Assembly: GCA_965220365.1 (NCBI GenBank)
Contig: OZ244823.1
Coordinates: 496,001 to 560,000, forward strand
Length of the DNA stretch: 64,000 bases
Source of the DNA: Bin80 sp965220365
Lineage (GTDB): Bacteria; Bacteroidota; Rhodothermia; Rhodothermales; Bin80
Reading direction: 5' to 3'
The notes beneath the pieces are model-generated. The model saw nothing but the letters and a program-made list of their open reading frames with translations, had not been told where the DNA came from and did no database searches. Numbering within the stretch: position 1 is the stretch's first letter; each line of letters starts with the position of its first letter. Both the position numbers and the translations under genes were made by a program. Of this stretch, positions 8,075 through 17,902 are shown piece by piece.

Positions 8075-8249
8075 TACAGTTGGTCAGTGAATGCAGTGTG
8101 TTGAAGTTAGGCAGCGTCCTTATTTTCTACAATCCAACAGGAGAAGAGGCGCTTATCAGCAACAATCATGGGTTATGACCGATTTAGTTCTGATCTGCAA
8201 TATGTGGTCGGTTTGATTAATCCTCATCACCGGTATCTGGAGGTGCATC

Positions 8250-11200
8250 GTGGTATCTGAAATTCAGATTCGAGCCGGTCAAGTTTTGACAGGGGCACAG
8301 TTTAGTGAGCCGATGCTGGTGGAGACGGTTCGTCCAAATGGGCAAGGATTCTGGACTGTGGGACTCGTTGGACAGCGGTCTGAAAAATTTCGTCGGGTTA
8401 CGCTAGATGCGGATCAGATATCAACCTTGGCCATCCATGAGTCAGTATTCTCCTATGATGGAGATGGAAGGTTATTACGCCTTGCCTTGCAAGCCTATTC
8501 GCTTGGTATTGCATATGAATTTGATCCCTATTTTGGACTATCCATTTCAAAGGTAGATCCTCTACCGCATCAGCTTGAAGCGGTATATGAACATCTACTC
8601 AAACTCCCAAGAGTGCGGTTTTTGCTTGCCGATGATGCCGGTGCAGGGAAGACCATCATGGCTGGACTATTGATCAGAGAACTAAAGCTTCGAGGTCTTA
8701 TAGAGCGAGTTTTAGTGATTTGTCCAGCGAATCTGTCATTTCAGTGGCAGCGCGAACTTATGGAGAAGTTTGGTGAGAACTTTCTGGCCCTGAAAGGTGC
8801 CAATATTCGCGAACAATTCGGAATCAATCAGTGGATAGAAAACAGTCAGGTCATTACTTCTCTTGATTTGGCCAAGCGGGACGATATTCTACCAGGGTTG
8901 AGGCAAGTCAACTGGGATCTCGTTATCGTGGATGAAGCACACCGAATGTCAGCACGGGACAAGAACAAACGCAGTTTACGCTATCGTCTTGGAGAGTTAT
9001 TGCGGGACACGACAGATCATATGTTATTTCTCACTGCGACACCACATAAGGGTGATCCGAAGAATTTCACGTTGTTCCTGCAGTTGCTAGATCAAGATGC
9101 GTATGCAGATGTGCAGTCCATTCGCGAGGCAATGGGGAATAGGCGAGCTCCTTTCTATTTGCGGCGGACTAAAGAGGCTATGGTTTATTTCCCCGAACTT
9201 CAGTCCGATGGATCTTGGACTGCAAGGCCAGTCTTTACCCAGAGGATTGCTCGCACTGCCAGTTTCACAATAGATGGCTCCGAGTTTGATTTATACGATA
9301 AGATTACACGGTTTGTGAAGCAACAGAGTAGGCGTGCTGCAGCAGAGGAGAATAATCCTCACGCCAGAGCTGTTGGATTCCTGATGTCATTATATCAAAG
9401 ACGTTTAGCCTCAAGCATTTATGCCATGAGGCGATCCCTTGAAAATCGAGCGAGGAGACTGGAAAAAGGTTTAGCAGATGCACAGAAACTTATTCAAAGT
9501 GTGCCACCAAAGATCCCCAGTTTGGACGAATTAGACGAATACGACGATGCTGACCGCGAACAGTTAGAGCAGTACTTTGAAGCAGTTACCCTTGCAGAAA
9601 CTGCCGACCAGGTACGCGAAGAGATTTCTGAATTATTGGAATTAGCAGAAGAAGCCCAGTTAGTTCAGGACTCCGGTAATGAAGCAAAATTAGATCACCT
9701 CCACAAGATTCTGCATGATCAAGGTTTCTTTGATCGTTCAGACCAGCGGCTCCTGATATTCACAGAGTTTAAGGATACGCTCTACTATCTGATTGAACGG
9801 TTAGAGGAATGGGGTTTCCAGGTGGGATGCATTCATGGCGGAATGAAGCCGGGATCCCGCGAGGATCTAGGAACTCGGCTCTTCGTCGAACAGCAATTTC
9901 GCGAAGGCGCCATCCAAGTACTGGTGGCCACCGAGGCAGCGGGTGAAGGGATAAATCTTCAGTGCTGCCACATCCTCTTCAATTACGATATTCCCTGGAA
10001 CCCAAACCGATTGGAACAGCGCATGGGGCGTATCCATCGCTATGGGCAGCAGCATGATTGTCTCATTTTCAACTTTGTGGCGACGAATACGATAGAGGGT
10101 CGCGTACTTCAGCGATTGCTAGACAAACTCCAGGAAATCCGTGATGCGCTTGAGGATGATGCGGTGTTCAATGTCGTGGGAGAGGTTTTGCCATCCACTC
10201 ACATAGAGCGTGTACTACGAGAGTACTATGCGGGTAAGCTCGGAGATGTCGACCTTGAAGATCGGCTTCTGATGAATGTAGACGAAAAACATTTCAGGGA
10301 TATCTGCCAGACAGCTTTGGAAGGTTTGGCTACGAAAAAACTGAATCTTGAGGTCCTTAAAAAGCGTCGTGCTCGTGCGCAGGAGCGACGTATAGTGCCT
10401 GAGACAATCGCACGGTTTCTCCAGGAATCCGCACGAAACGCAGACTTTAGTTTAAGGTCAATAAGTAAGCCTGTACATACCTTCCAACCGGGACGAACAC
10501 CGCCGGAACTGAAGAAATACGAGCGAGAACCGGATTGGAAACTCATGGACTTGGATTTACGATATCCGCGTTTAACCACGGATCGTACTGTGGCAGAGAA
10601 ACATAATCTCGAATGGGTAACCCCTGGACATCCTTTGTTTGAGGCCTTACGAAGACATGCGTTTGATGCTGGGCGGGATGCCTTCGCTGCTGGGGCATGC
10701 TTCTATTCTTTGAAATATGATAATCCGATACGAATGGATTTCTACCGGGCTCGTATAGTAGACGGTTTAGGCCAGATTATTCACGAAAGACTTTTTGCGG
10801 TGGCATTGTCAGATCATGGAGCGGAGATCCTTAACGACGCAAGTATGTTGGGAGACTTAACTCCAGCACCTGCTCCAGAGGAATTGCCAGCGATAGCTAC
10901 TATGCCAGAGGAAACGGTTTTTCTCAACGAGAAGGCCCTTGTACCATTCATTGGGGAAATCCAGAGGGAACGAGAAGCCGAGATCAAACGCATTGGTGAT
11001 CATGTTGAGATTTCTTTAAAGGAGATCCTGCAGCGTGTTGACGAGGAAATCGGTCGTGCTCACGATGAAGTGAACAATAGAATCGCTGGAGCAGAGGGGC
11101 GCTATGCGAAGGCGGAGCGCCGACATGCGGAAGTTCTGGCACGGCGGGCACGGCGGCGAGAAGAGCTTAAGCGGCAGCGAGCGGTGACGCTGCAGGGCGT

Positions 11201-11642
11201 TGAGCGATTAACGAGTGTTCTTGTCTTGCCTCACCCGGAGCGAGATGCCCAAGATATCCGGCACATGCGCCCGCATCCCGAGACGGAAATGACAGCAATG
11301 CGAGTCGTCATGGAACATGAAACCAAGCAGGGTAAAGAAGTCGAAGATGTCCATAAAGAGAACATTGGCTACGATATTACCAGCTTTGATCCAAGCTCCG
11401 GCGAGTTACGCCTGATAGAAATCAAGGGACTTGCCGGGCCCACGGGAAGCATTTTGCTCACGCCGAACGAGCATCGTGTAGCGGAGGATCGCCGTGACTG
11501 TTTCTGGCTCTATATCGTGACCAATTGTGCAAGCACACCAGAGCTCCAGAAACCGATCAGAGATCCGGCCCGTTTTCAATGGGATGAAATCAGCAAGGTG
11601 CAGCATTATCAGTTGAACGTAAAAACGCTCACGCGCCAATGA
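8250..11642 (+). CDS. SNF2-type helicase with C-terminal DUF3883 domain
   Basis: 1130 residues. The N-terminal ATPase lobe has Walker A DAGAGKT at 129-135, a VDEAHRM box near 230 and FLTATPHKGDP; the second lobe has LVATEAAGEGINL and a motif VI region containing RMGRIHRYGQ near 600. The C-terminus (about 1040-1115) carries a DUF3883-like region (YDITSFDPSSGELRLIEIKG), a nuclease-like fold frequent in defence proteins. Such helicases occur in DISARM-like and DUF499/DUF1156 defence loci and presumably act on DNA during restriction. The start is GTG at 8250, preceded by GGAGG with good spacing. The stop overlaps the ATG of the next frame (ATGA at 11639). First gene of the operon. Confidence 0.85.
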   Translation: MVSEIQIRAGQVLTGAQFSEPMLVETVRPNGQGFWTVGLVGQRSEKFRRVTLDADQISTLAIHESVFSYDGDGRLLRLALQAYSLGIAYEFDPYFGLSISKVDPLPHQLEAVYEHLLKLPRVRFLLADDAGAGKTIMAGLLIRELKLRGLIERVLVICPANLSFQWQRELMEKFGENFLALKGANIREQFGINQWIENSQVITSLDLAKRDDILPGLRQVNWDLVIVDEAHRMSARDKNKRSLRYRLGELLRDTTDHMLFLTATPHKGDPKNFTLFLQLLDQDAYADVQSIREAMGNRRAPFYLRRTKEAMVYFPELQSDGSWTARPVFTQRIARTASFTIDGSEFDLYDKITRFVKQQSRRAAAEENNPHARAVGFLMSLYQRRLASSIYAMRRSLENRARRLEKGLADAQKLIQSVPPKIPSLDELDEYDDADREQLEQYFEAVTLAETADQVREEISELLELAEEAQLVQDSGNEAKLDHLHKILHDQGFFDRSDQRLLIFTEFKDTLYYLIERLEEWGFQVGCIHGGMKPGSREDLGTRLFVEQQFREGAIQVLVATEAAGEGINLQCCHILFNYDIPWNPNRLEQRMGRIHRYGQQHDCLIFNFVATNTIEGRVLQRLLDKLQEIRDALEDDAVFNVVGEVLPSTHIERVLREYYAGKLGDVDLEDRLLMNVDEKHFRDICQTALEGLATKKLNLEVLKKRRARAQERRIVPETIARFLQESARNADFSLRSISKPVHTFQPGRTPPELKKYEREPDWKLMDLDLRYPRLTTDRTVAEKHNLEWVTPGHPLFEALRRHAFDAGRDAFAAGACFYSLKYDNPIRMDFYRARIVDGLGQIIHERLFAVALSDHGAEILNDASMLGDLTPAPAPEELPAIATMPEETVFLNEKALVPFIGEIQREREAEIKRIGDHVEISLKEILQRVDEEIGRAHDEVNNRIAGAEGRYAKAERRHAEVLARRARRREELKRQRAVTLQGVERLTSVLVLPHPERDAQDIRHMRPHPETEMTAMRVVMEHETKQGKEVEDVHKENIGYDITSFDPSSGELRLIEIKGLAGPTGSILLTPNEHRVAEDRRDCFWLYIVTNCASTPELQKPIRDPARFQWDEISKVQHYQLNVKTLTRQ

Positions 11643-11985
11643 AATTTCGGACAGATTTCCATCTCCCCCCTTGGAGCGGATACGCTATGACAAAACCGTT
11701 TAATAAGTTTGTCTCACTTGATGAGAGGGAGCGGTTGTTTTTTAGCGATGTCCCAGACAGGGACGATTTTGCGCGAAGCGACACATCTCGTTCTGGAAGT
11801 ACCTTTACGACTGCTGTGCCTTGGATGAGGGGTCATTTCCTTGTTGAACTTGAGCAGGGGAGAAAGCAACGATTCAATAGTGTCAGGTATGTTTTGGAGT
11901 GTATAGCAGCGACCCTTCGTGTTTATTTTGGTTTAGTATTTCTTGTTCGCAACCTCTCCCTGAGAAATTTTCTCCACGTTTATTC

Positions 11986-12012
11986 AATTCTGCAGACGGT
12001 GTCTGCAGAATT
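11986..12012 (+). repeat. Palindromic element 1 in the DUF1016 relic
   Basis: Perfect inverted repeat with 12-bp arms (AATTCTGCAGAC and its complement) and a 3-base loop GGT. Read in frame it encodes ILQTVSAEF. It shares the frame ATTCTnCAGAC-nnn-GTCTGnAGAAT with the elements at 12026 and 12499. Confidence 0.9.
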
Positions 12013-12025
12013 CGGGAAAAGCTTC

Positions 12026-12052
12026 AATTCTCCAGACACCGTCTGGAGAATT
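12026..12052 (+). repeat. Palindromic element 2 in the DUF1016 relic
   Basis: Perfect inverted repeat with 12-bp arms (AATTCTCCAGAC) and loop ACC, 13 bp after element 1. In the frame starting at 12027 it encodes ILQTPSGEF, a different frame from element 1, so a frameshift has occurred between them. Confidence 0.9.
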
Positions 12053-12156
12053 TGAGGCTTGCAGTTGCGCAGACAGATATTTCATGTAACTAAACGTGAG
12101 TCTTTGAGGGGGCAGAACACATACGATGCGATGCAAAAGAAAATTACAGAAGCACC

Positions 12157-13344
12157 ATGACGAAACCTGTTAAGAACACAGCATTGCTTGACGAGAGATA
12201 TGAAACGATTTTCGACGATGTAGCAAGTGTCATTGATGTCGCCCAAGCATCCGCAGTTCGTTCAGTGAATGCCATCATGACTGCTGCATATTGGCTGATA
12301 GGTCAGTACATCGTCGAATTTGAACAGGCAGGGAGTAAGCGAGCAAACTATGGGAAAGAGATTGTCAAACGTTTAGCGACGGATCTTTCCGCCCGTTTTG
12401 GTCGAGGCTTTTCTGTCAGTAATATCTGGCAAATGAGAGCATTTTATCTTGCTTGGCCAATTCCAAAGGAAATATCGGGAGAACACGTAAACCCGCCAAT
12501 TCTACAGACACTGTCTGTAGAATCTTCCTTGAGGCACATTGCGTCTCTCTTCCTGCTGCCGTGGTCTGCTTATGTGCGTTTGCTTTCCGTCAAAAACAAA
12601 CACGCACGAAATTTTTATGAGGCTGAGGCATTACGTGGGAGTTGGTCAGTCAGACAGCTAGATCGACAGATCAATTCTCAGTTCTATGAGCGTACGGCAT
12701 TGTCGAAAAACAAGGCGGCAATGCTAAAGAAAGGTCAGGAGGCAAAAGACAAAGACATCTCTATTCCTGAGGAGATAATAAGGGATCCGTATGTCCTTGA
12801 ATTTTTGGATCTGAAGGATGAGTATTCCGAGAGCGAACTTGAGGAATCTTTGATTCAGCATCTGGAAACCTTTCTCCTTGAATTGGGAGGCGACTTCTGT
12901 TTTATGGGTAGACAGAGGCGGCTACGTATGGGTGATGCCTGGTACCGCGTGGATCTACTGTTTTTCCATCGACGGCTTCGGTGTTTGGTTATCATTGATC
13001 TGAAACTGGGGAAGTTCACGCATGCCGATGCTGGACAAATGCATGCCTATCTCAATTATGCAAAGGAGAATTGGGTTGGCGAAGAGGAGAACCCACCGGT
13101 AGGCCTGATTCTGTGCGCGCAGAAAAATGAAGCAGTTGCGAGATATGCGCTCGAGGGGTTGCCAAATAAAGTGATGGCCGCTGAGTATCGTACAACTTTG
13201 CCAGATGAGGCAGTTCTTGCCTCCGAAATTGAACGTACGCGAAAAATGTTGGAATCCCCCAGCAGGATGTCAAGAGAAAACACGAAATCCCATCACGTTA
13301 AATCGGGCAAAGGTATTCAGGACAATCCCGAGAGTGACCCATGA
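12157..13344 (+). CDS. DUF1016 (YhcG-type) PDDEXK nuclease family protein
   Basis: 395 residues. The N-terminal DUF1016 helical domain (about 10-105: AYWLIGQYIVEFEQAG, ARFGRGFSVSNIWQMRAFYL) is followed by a linker holding ILQTLSVES, then the C-terminal PDDEXK-like domain (about 215-350) with VDLLFFHRRLRCLVIIDLKL, where VDLLFF and IDLK supply the Asp and Asp-x-Lys of the nuclease core, then GQMHAYLNYA. Full length for the family. Such proteins occur in defence islands and are thought to cleave DNA. The last codons overlap the start of the methyltransferase gene (ATGA at 13341), so the two are translationally coupled. An ILQTxS palindrome lies in its linker at 12499. Confidence 0.85.
   Translation: MTKPVKNTALLDERYETIFDDVASVIDVAQASAVRSVNAIMTAAYWLIGQYIVEFEQAGSKRANYGKEIVKRLATDLSARFGRGFSVSNIWQMRAFYLAWPIPKEISGEHVNPPILQTLSVESSLRHIASLFLLPWSAYVRLLSVKNKHARNFYEAEALRGSWSVRQLDRQINSQFYERTALSKNKAAMLKKGQEAKDKDISIPEEIIRDPYVLEFLDLKDEYSESELEESLIQHLETFLLELGGDFCFMGRQRRLRMGDAWYRVDLLFFHRRLRCLVIIDLKLGKFTHADAGQMHAYLNYAKENWVGEEENPPVGLILCAQKNEAVARYALEGLPNKVMAAEYRTTLPDEAVLASEIERTRKMLESPSRMSRENTKSHHVKSGKGIQDNPESDP
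12499..12523 (+). repeat. Palindromic element 3 inside the intact DUF1016 gene
   Basis: Perfect inverted repeat with 11-bp arms (ATTCTACAGAC) and loop ACT, encoding ILQTLSVE in frame. It is the single copy in the intact gene and sits in the linker between the helical and nuclease domains. Confidence 0.9.
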
Positions 13345-16310
13345 TCCCGAAAGAGTGTAAGCGACTTGCCGAGGTGGATTTCCCCATTGCCGAGGTATCA
13401 AAGCAAGCTGTAAGGGAGAAGAAATGGCCCAAGGAGGGCCATCCCTCTAGGCTACATCAGTGGTGGGCCCGGCGCCCTCTAGCATCCTCTCGTGCCATAC
13501 TTATGGCGTTACTGCTACCCGACCCCTGTGATCCTCTCTGTCCAGAGAATTTCAAAAACGAAGCTCGCTACATTTTACGGAATATGAATGGGCGACCTCA
13601 GGGGTGGGATAAAGCTGTTAAGTCGGATGCAGGCCTTCGGAGAATTATTTTAGAATTCGTTGCTGATTTTGCCAACTGGAATAATTCTACAAAACGGACC
13701 TATCTCATAGTAAGTCGTGCACTAGTCAAAGCCGCTCACGGAGATGAATTCCCCTTAGTGGCAGATCCATTTTCCGGTGGTGGATCCATCCCACTGGAGG
13801 CCTTGCGACTAGGATGTGAGACATTTGCAAGTGACCTTAATCCAGTTGCTTGTCTCATTCTCAAAGTGATGCTGGAGGACATTCCTCAACATGGCGCAGA
13901 GCTATCGGAAGAGTTGCGCAAGGCCGGAGAAAAAATCAAAAGCGCAGCCGAGCGGGAGTTGGCCGATTTGTATCCGGTTGACTCCGATGGCGCAATTCCA
14001 ATGGCCTATCTATGGGCGCGTACAGTTCTCTGTGAGTCTCCTAAGTGTGGGGCGGAGATACCACTCATGCGCTCATTTTGGCTGTCCAGGAAGGCAAAGC
14101 GAAAAAGAGCATTGCGATACTACACTGAGCGGTCAAGCAACGCAACTCCCCGTGTTGAGTTTGCAGTATTTGAGCCGGAGTCCGACAAGGATGTGCCTGC
14201 AGCTTCGGTAGTGCGTGCGAAGGCCACTTGCCTTTGTTGCAATGCGGTCTTGTCTCCTGAACGGGTTCGGGAACAACTTGCAGCGCATAAGGGAGGCGCG
14301 GATGTTATTTTTGATGAAGAGGGCCAACGGATAGGAGGAGCTCGCATAATAGCGGTGGTAACCCTTCGACCAGAACAAAAAGGAAGGTTTTATCGCCTAC
14401 CAACGGACGAAGATTATACAGCAGTTCGAGAAGCTCAAGAGCGTGTAGCAAGAAGCCTTGATGATTGGGAGCGTAGTGGAAAACAAGGGCTTTGCCCGGT
14501 GCCGGATGAGTCATTGCCCCCGATTGGAACATTGGGTTTCCGCGTGCAGCGTTATGGGATGTTCCAATGGGGAGACCTGTTTACGGCACGGCAGAAGGTG
14601 GCCTTGGTGGAGTTTGGCAAACGTTTGGATGCGAATCCACTCTCGTTTGAGTCAAAACAAATCTTGCTAGCGTTGCTTCTGGGGAAAATGGCTGACGGAA
14701 ACAACTCACTCGCTCGCTGGGAAAGTGGAGCAGAGAATCCAGTGAATTTATTCTCACGTCAGGCCATTCCCTTAGTATGGGATTTCTGCGAATCTACTCC
14801 AGGGAGTAATGCGAGAGGTGTTTTTCTTTCTAGTCTTAATTCCGCATGTAAGGTGATAGAAAATCTTCAAGTAGAGGCTTCAGCCCAAGTACAACAAGCG
14901 GATGCAACGAATCACCCCCTACCAGATCAGTCCGTTGGTATTTGGTTTACCGACCCACCGTATTATGATGCGGTCCCTTATTCAGATCTGTCAGATTTTT
15001 TTTTGGTTTGGCTCAAGCGCACTCTATCCACGCATCATCTCCTTCAGGATCCCTTTAATACAGACAATCCGCTTTCCCCTAAGACAGGTGAAATTGTGCA
15101 AGACGAAACGAAAAGAAGTAACGGTCAGCCAAAGGATCGGCGTTGGTTTGAGGAGAGTATGTCACAAGCTTTTGCAGAAGGCCGAAGAATCATACAAGAG
15201 GATGGTGTGGGTTCAGTTGTATTTGCACACAAAACCACTGAGGGTTGGGAAGCGCTACTTTCGGGGATGATCCGAGGCGGTTGGGCTATCACGGGTTCAT
15301 GGCCGATTGCAACTGAAAGTCCCGTGCGTCAGCGTGCTCGCGAATCTGCTGCACTTGCTACCAGTGTTCATCTTATTTGTCGTCCAAGGCCAAAGGACGC
15401 AATGGTTGGTGATTGGGCAGATGTATTACGCGAGTTACCCAAGCGAGTCCGAAGCTGGATGGAGCGCCTCCAAGGGGAGGGGATCCGGGGCGCGGACCTA
15501 GTTTTTGCCTGTATTGGTCCAGCACTGGAGATCTTTAGCCGCTATAGTACCGTAGAAACAGCAGAAGGTCGCGAAATCCCCCTAGCAGAATACCTGAAAA
15601 AGGTCTGGGAAGTTGTGGGACGTACGGCATTGGAACAGATTCTCGGCATGGCCGGGTCTCATTCTGGTGATAGCCTGACCGGAGCACTGGAAGAGGACGC
15701 TCGCCTAACCGCATTATTCCTCTGGACCCTTCAGAGCACGAAAGCTTCCAGCGATAATGGGGAGGAAGGAAAGGCAGAAATCCATGGAAAGACGAAAGCC
15801 AAGGGATTTAGCCTTCCATATGATGTTGTTCGCCGTTTCGCCCAACCCATGGGAATAGATCTGGACACTTGGAGCGGTAACATCATCTCCCAGCAAAAAG
15901 GAATAGTACGCTTACTTCCGGTCACGGAACGCACCCAAGATCTTTTTGGTGAAGATGGGGCAGGCTCAGCAGCGGAATGGATTCAAATAGATTCTCAAGG
16001 TGATATCCAAGGAGAGCTTTTTGCTGAACAGGTGACAGAAAGAACATCTAAGAAACCTCGCAAAAGAAAAAGGATCTTAGGGGATGATGCAGAATTTGAA
16101 TCCAATAATGTTACAGCGTTGGATCGTGTGCATGCAGCGATGCTATTTCAGGCCAGCGGTCACGCAGATGCTCTGCGGAAGTTGATAGAAGCTGAACGTA
16201 GTCGTGGTCCAGAATTTCTGCGGTTGGCCAATGCATTGTCTGCCCTGTATCCAAGGGGAAGCCAGGAGAAACGGCTTTTAGATGCGATGTTGTTGGCAGT
16301 ACCACGATAA
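13341..16310 (+). CDS. DUF1156 adenine-specific DNA methyltransferase
   Basis: 989 residues. The N-terminus is a clear DUF1156 domain: CKRLAEVDFPIAEVSKQAVR, then HPSRLHQWWARRPLASSRA. The methyltransferase core has motif I FSGGGSIPLEALRLG near residue 145 with SDLNPVA after it, and motif IV DPPYYDAVPYSDLSDFF near 535, the DPPY form expected of an N6-adenine or N4-cytosine enzyme. Four Cys in CESPKCGAEI and CLCCNAVL could form a zinc site. It would mark host DNA so that the rest of the system spares it. It starts inside the end of the DUF1016 gene (4-bp overlap), confirming one operon. No frameshift is visible. Confidence 0.9.
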   Translation: MIPKECKRLAEVDFPIAEVSKQAVREKKWPKEGHPSRLHQWWARRPLASSRAILMALLLPDPCDPLCPENFKNEARYILRNMNGRPQGWDKAVKSDAGLRRIILEFVADFANWNNSTKRTYLIVSRALVKAAHGDEFPLVADPFSGGGSIPLEALRLGCETFASDLNPVACLILKVMLEDIPQHGAELSEELRKAGEKIKSAAERELADLYPVDSDGAIPMAYLWARTVLCESPKCGAEIPLMRSFWLSRKAKRKRALRYYTERSSNATPRVEFAVFEPESDKDVPAASVVRAKATCLCCNAVLSPERVREQLAAHKGGADVIFDEEGQRIGGARIIAVVTLRPEQKGRFYRLPTDEDYTAVREAQERVARSLDDWERSGKQGLCPVPDESLPPIGTLGFRVQRYGMFQWGDLFTARQKVALVEFGKRLDANPLSFESKQILLALLLGKMADGNNSLARWESGAENPVNLFSRQAIPLVWDFCESTPGSNARGVFLSSLNSACKVIENLQVEASAQVQQADATNHPLPDQSVGIWFTDPPYYDAVPYSDLSDFFLVWLKRTLSTHHLLQDPFNTDNPLSPKTGEIVQDETKRSNGQPKDRRWFEESMSQAFAEGRRIIQEDGVGSVVFAHKTTEGWEALLSGMIRGGWAITGSWPIATESPVRQRARESAALATSVHLICRPRPKDAMVGDWADVLRELPKRVRSWMERLQGEGIRGADLVFACIGPALEIFSRYSTVETAEGREIPLAEYLKKVWEVVGRTALEQILGMAGSHSGDSLTGALEEDARLTALFLWTLQSTKASSDNGEEGKAEIHGKTKAKGFSLPYDVVRRFAQPMGIDLDTWSGNIISQQKGIVRLLPVTERTQDLFGEDGAGSAAEWIQIDSQGDIQGELFAEQVTERTSKKPRKRKRILGDDAEFESNNVTALDRVHAAMLFQASGHADALRKLIEAERSRGPEFLRLANALSALYPRGSQEKRLLDAMLLAVPR

Positions 16311-16482
16311 AATAGAAATCCTCATGAAAGAGATCTCACTGGAAAACTTTCGATGTTTCCACACAAAGCAGGTCGCTCGTCTTGCACCGCTCACGCTACT
16401 CGTAGGAGAAAACAGCACAGGCAAGACTTCTTTTTTAGCCATGATTCGGGCGTTGTGGGACTGCGTGTATGGTCATACTCTT

Positions 16483-16490
16483 CCAAATTT
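16483..16490 (+). repeat. Left target-site duplication of the ISL3-family element
   Basis: CCAAATTT here and at 17895-17902. Removing one copy together with 16491-17894 restores the AAA reading frame precisely. Confidence 0.9.
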
Positions 16491-17894
16491 GGTTCTTGTG
16501 CCAATTTTGTGAAAACATGATTTTCACTGCATTCTGGGGGAGAGGTCCAGCCCTCCGAGATGGAAGTAAATGGCGGTGGCAAATCGTTCATTATTTCGGA
16601 ATCCACGGGAGCGTACTTTGACGGTTTTTATGCGGCTGTTGATGCTTTCGGCCGGGCCATTACTAACCTTGAGAATAATCGCATTGATGGTTCCCCACAG
16701 ATGTTTTTTAATGGTTTTGGCGGCTTCCTTCACCGGCTCCAAGCGGCAGCGCATGGCCCAGGAGAGCCACTTTTCCCAGCCCTTGCGGGCCCAGGTGGGA
16801 TGCACATAATGCCATAGATTCCGGGCCATCTCCTTGATTGCCCATGCCCGGGCAGTTTTCAATGAACTGTTCTTCAACGACTGGAACCGCTTTTTCTGCT
16901 TCTTGGACATATTTTCCCGGTTCGTTAGCCAGTCGTACTTACTTCCGGTGAGGGTTGTGTCGCCTTCGGCGCGTAGCGCCTTGTGCTCCTGGCGGCGCAC
17001 TTTGTCCACGGCCTCCCCCAGATACTTCGCCACATGAAACCGGTCAAACGCAATCTTCTTCTCTGCATCGGGAACACACGCGAAGGTGGACGACACGTAG
17101 GCGGGCCACATGTCCATGCTCACGCTCTCAATTCCCGCCAATTGTTCGGAGCTGAGACGTTGATACCAGTGCTTTAGCACATCTTTCGTGCGACCGATCC
17201 CCACATACAGGACCTGACCTGACTTCGCATTGGACACGATCGTCACGTATTTGTGCCGCTTGCGAAAGGAGGTCTCATCCACGCAAATGTGCGGAATGAT
17301 CTCCGTTTGTCTGCGATCAAGTCCACGTGCTACCGCATGCTCCATGATCCGTGAGACCGCTTTCCAGCCCACCCCAAGCTGGCGAGACACCGCCGATACA
17401 CTCGCCTCACGAAGCCAGCCAATCACCATCTCTTCAAAACCATAGGTGAACCGGGAACTCGGCGAAGCCCAGGGAACCTCCACCGTCCGAACCCCATGCG
17501 CAGGACATTTTACCCGCGGGATTCGGGCGATCAGTTCCGTACGATACGTACACGTATCAAGATGACGCCAGGAACGCGCCGTGCGCAAATCATAAAATGG
17601 ACAAACCTCCTTACACTGCGGACAGGCCAGCGAAGACGTATCCGAGCAGGTTAACATGACCCGTCGTACACGATCTGGATTATCATACTCATCCGATAGA
17701 ATCTCCCACGGTGAGCCCAGACCTAAACTCCCGCGGACGCCCTCTTGATTCGTTTTCATTGTATGCGTATCTGCTTTGGTTAATCTCCTCGGAATGACGA
17801 CCAGAAACAAATGGAAAATGATCCCAAATCATGACCGCCTTATTCCCAATTTGCCTAAATTTACAGATCCGATCACAATAATGGGTGAAGACCC
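16491..17894 (-). mobile_element. ISL3-family insertion sequence, 1404 bp
   Basis: The ends form imperfect inverted repeats: the left end begins GGTTCTTGTGCCAATTTTGT and the right end, read inward on the minus strand, begins GGGTCTTCACCCATTATTGT, agreeing at most of the first 22 positions. It is flanked by an 8-bp direct repeat CCAAATTT, the duplication length typical of ISL3. It carries one transposase on the minus strand, opposite to the operon. It interrupts the AAA ATPase gene and probably reduces transcription of the genes beyond it. Confidence 0.92.
16524..17759 (-). CDS. ISL3-family transposase
   Basis: 411 residues from the ATG at 17759 (MKTNQEGVRGSLGL); an in-frame ATG at 17810 would add 17 residues but lies close to the IS end. 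An N-terminal zinc-ribbon-like C-x2-C (LACPQCKEVCPF) and a second Cys region (VKCPAHG) precede a helix-turn-helix-like segment. The DDE core has ICVDETSFRKRH, VSMDMWPAY and NGPAESINSRIKTVK. All three catalytic acidic positions are present and no frameshift is seen, so it may still be active. It is on the strand opposite to the interrupted gene. Confidence 0.92.
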   Translation of the reverse strand: MKTNQEGVRGSLGLGSPWEILSDEYDNPDRVRRVMLTCSDTSSLACPQCKEVCPFYDLRTARSWRHLDTCTYRTELIARIPRVKCPAHGVRTVEVPWASPSSRFTYGFEEMVIGWLREASVSAVSRQLGVGWKAVSRIMEHAVARGLDRRQTEIIPHICVDETSFRKRHKYVTIVSNAKSGQVLYVGIGRTKDVLKHWYQRLSSEQLAGIESVSMDMWPAYVSSTFACVPDAEKKIAFDRFHVAKYLGEAVDKVRRQEHKALRAEGDTTLTGSKYDWLTNRENMSKKQKKRFQSLKNSSLKTARAWAIKEMARNLWHYVHPTWARKGWEKWLSWAMRCRLEPVKEAAKTIKKHLWGTINAIILKVSNGPAESINSRIKTVKVRSRGFRNNERFATAIYFHLGGLDLSPRMQ

Positions 17895-17902
17895 CCAAAT
17901 TT
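17895..17902 (+). repeat. Right target-site duplication of the ISL3-family element
   Basis: CCAAATTT, identical to 16483-16490. Confidence 0.9.

Larger units (their letters stand above)
7517..8249. other. Intergenic region between the two defence modules
   Basis: No intact gene is supported. The minus strand from about 7870 to 7779 reads RICHQRTRKLLDQFAG followed by a Leu/Arg-rich end and stop, with a stop codon just upstream, which looks like the decayed 3' end of an unknown gene. An open plus-strand frame of 116 codons at 7688-8038 overlaps it and has no visible family. The region also holds the 7568 direct repeat, the 8022 repeat and the leader of the helicase gene. Confidence 0.4.
11639..12090 (+). 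pseudogene. Broken DUF1016 (YhcG-type) nuclease gene, N-terminal fragment
   Basis: The frame from 11639 contains, from 11687, MTKPFNKFVSLDERERLFFS and a continuing segment that aligns with the start of the intact DUF1016 protein at 12157 (MTKPVKNTALLDERYETIF), including FLVELEQGRKQ against YIVEFEQAGSK. After about residue 100 the match jumps between frames (LRVYFG, RNLSLRNF), and two ILQTxSxEF segments lie in different frames. The C-terminal nuclease domain is missing. It is a duplicated and decayed copy sitting directly before the intact gene; its ATG overlaps the helicase stop, so the original order was helicase then DUF1016 with translational coupling. Confidence 0.75.
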
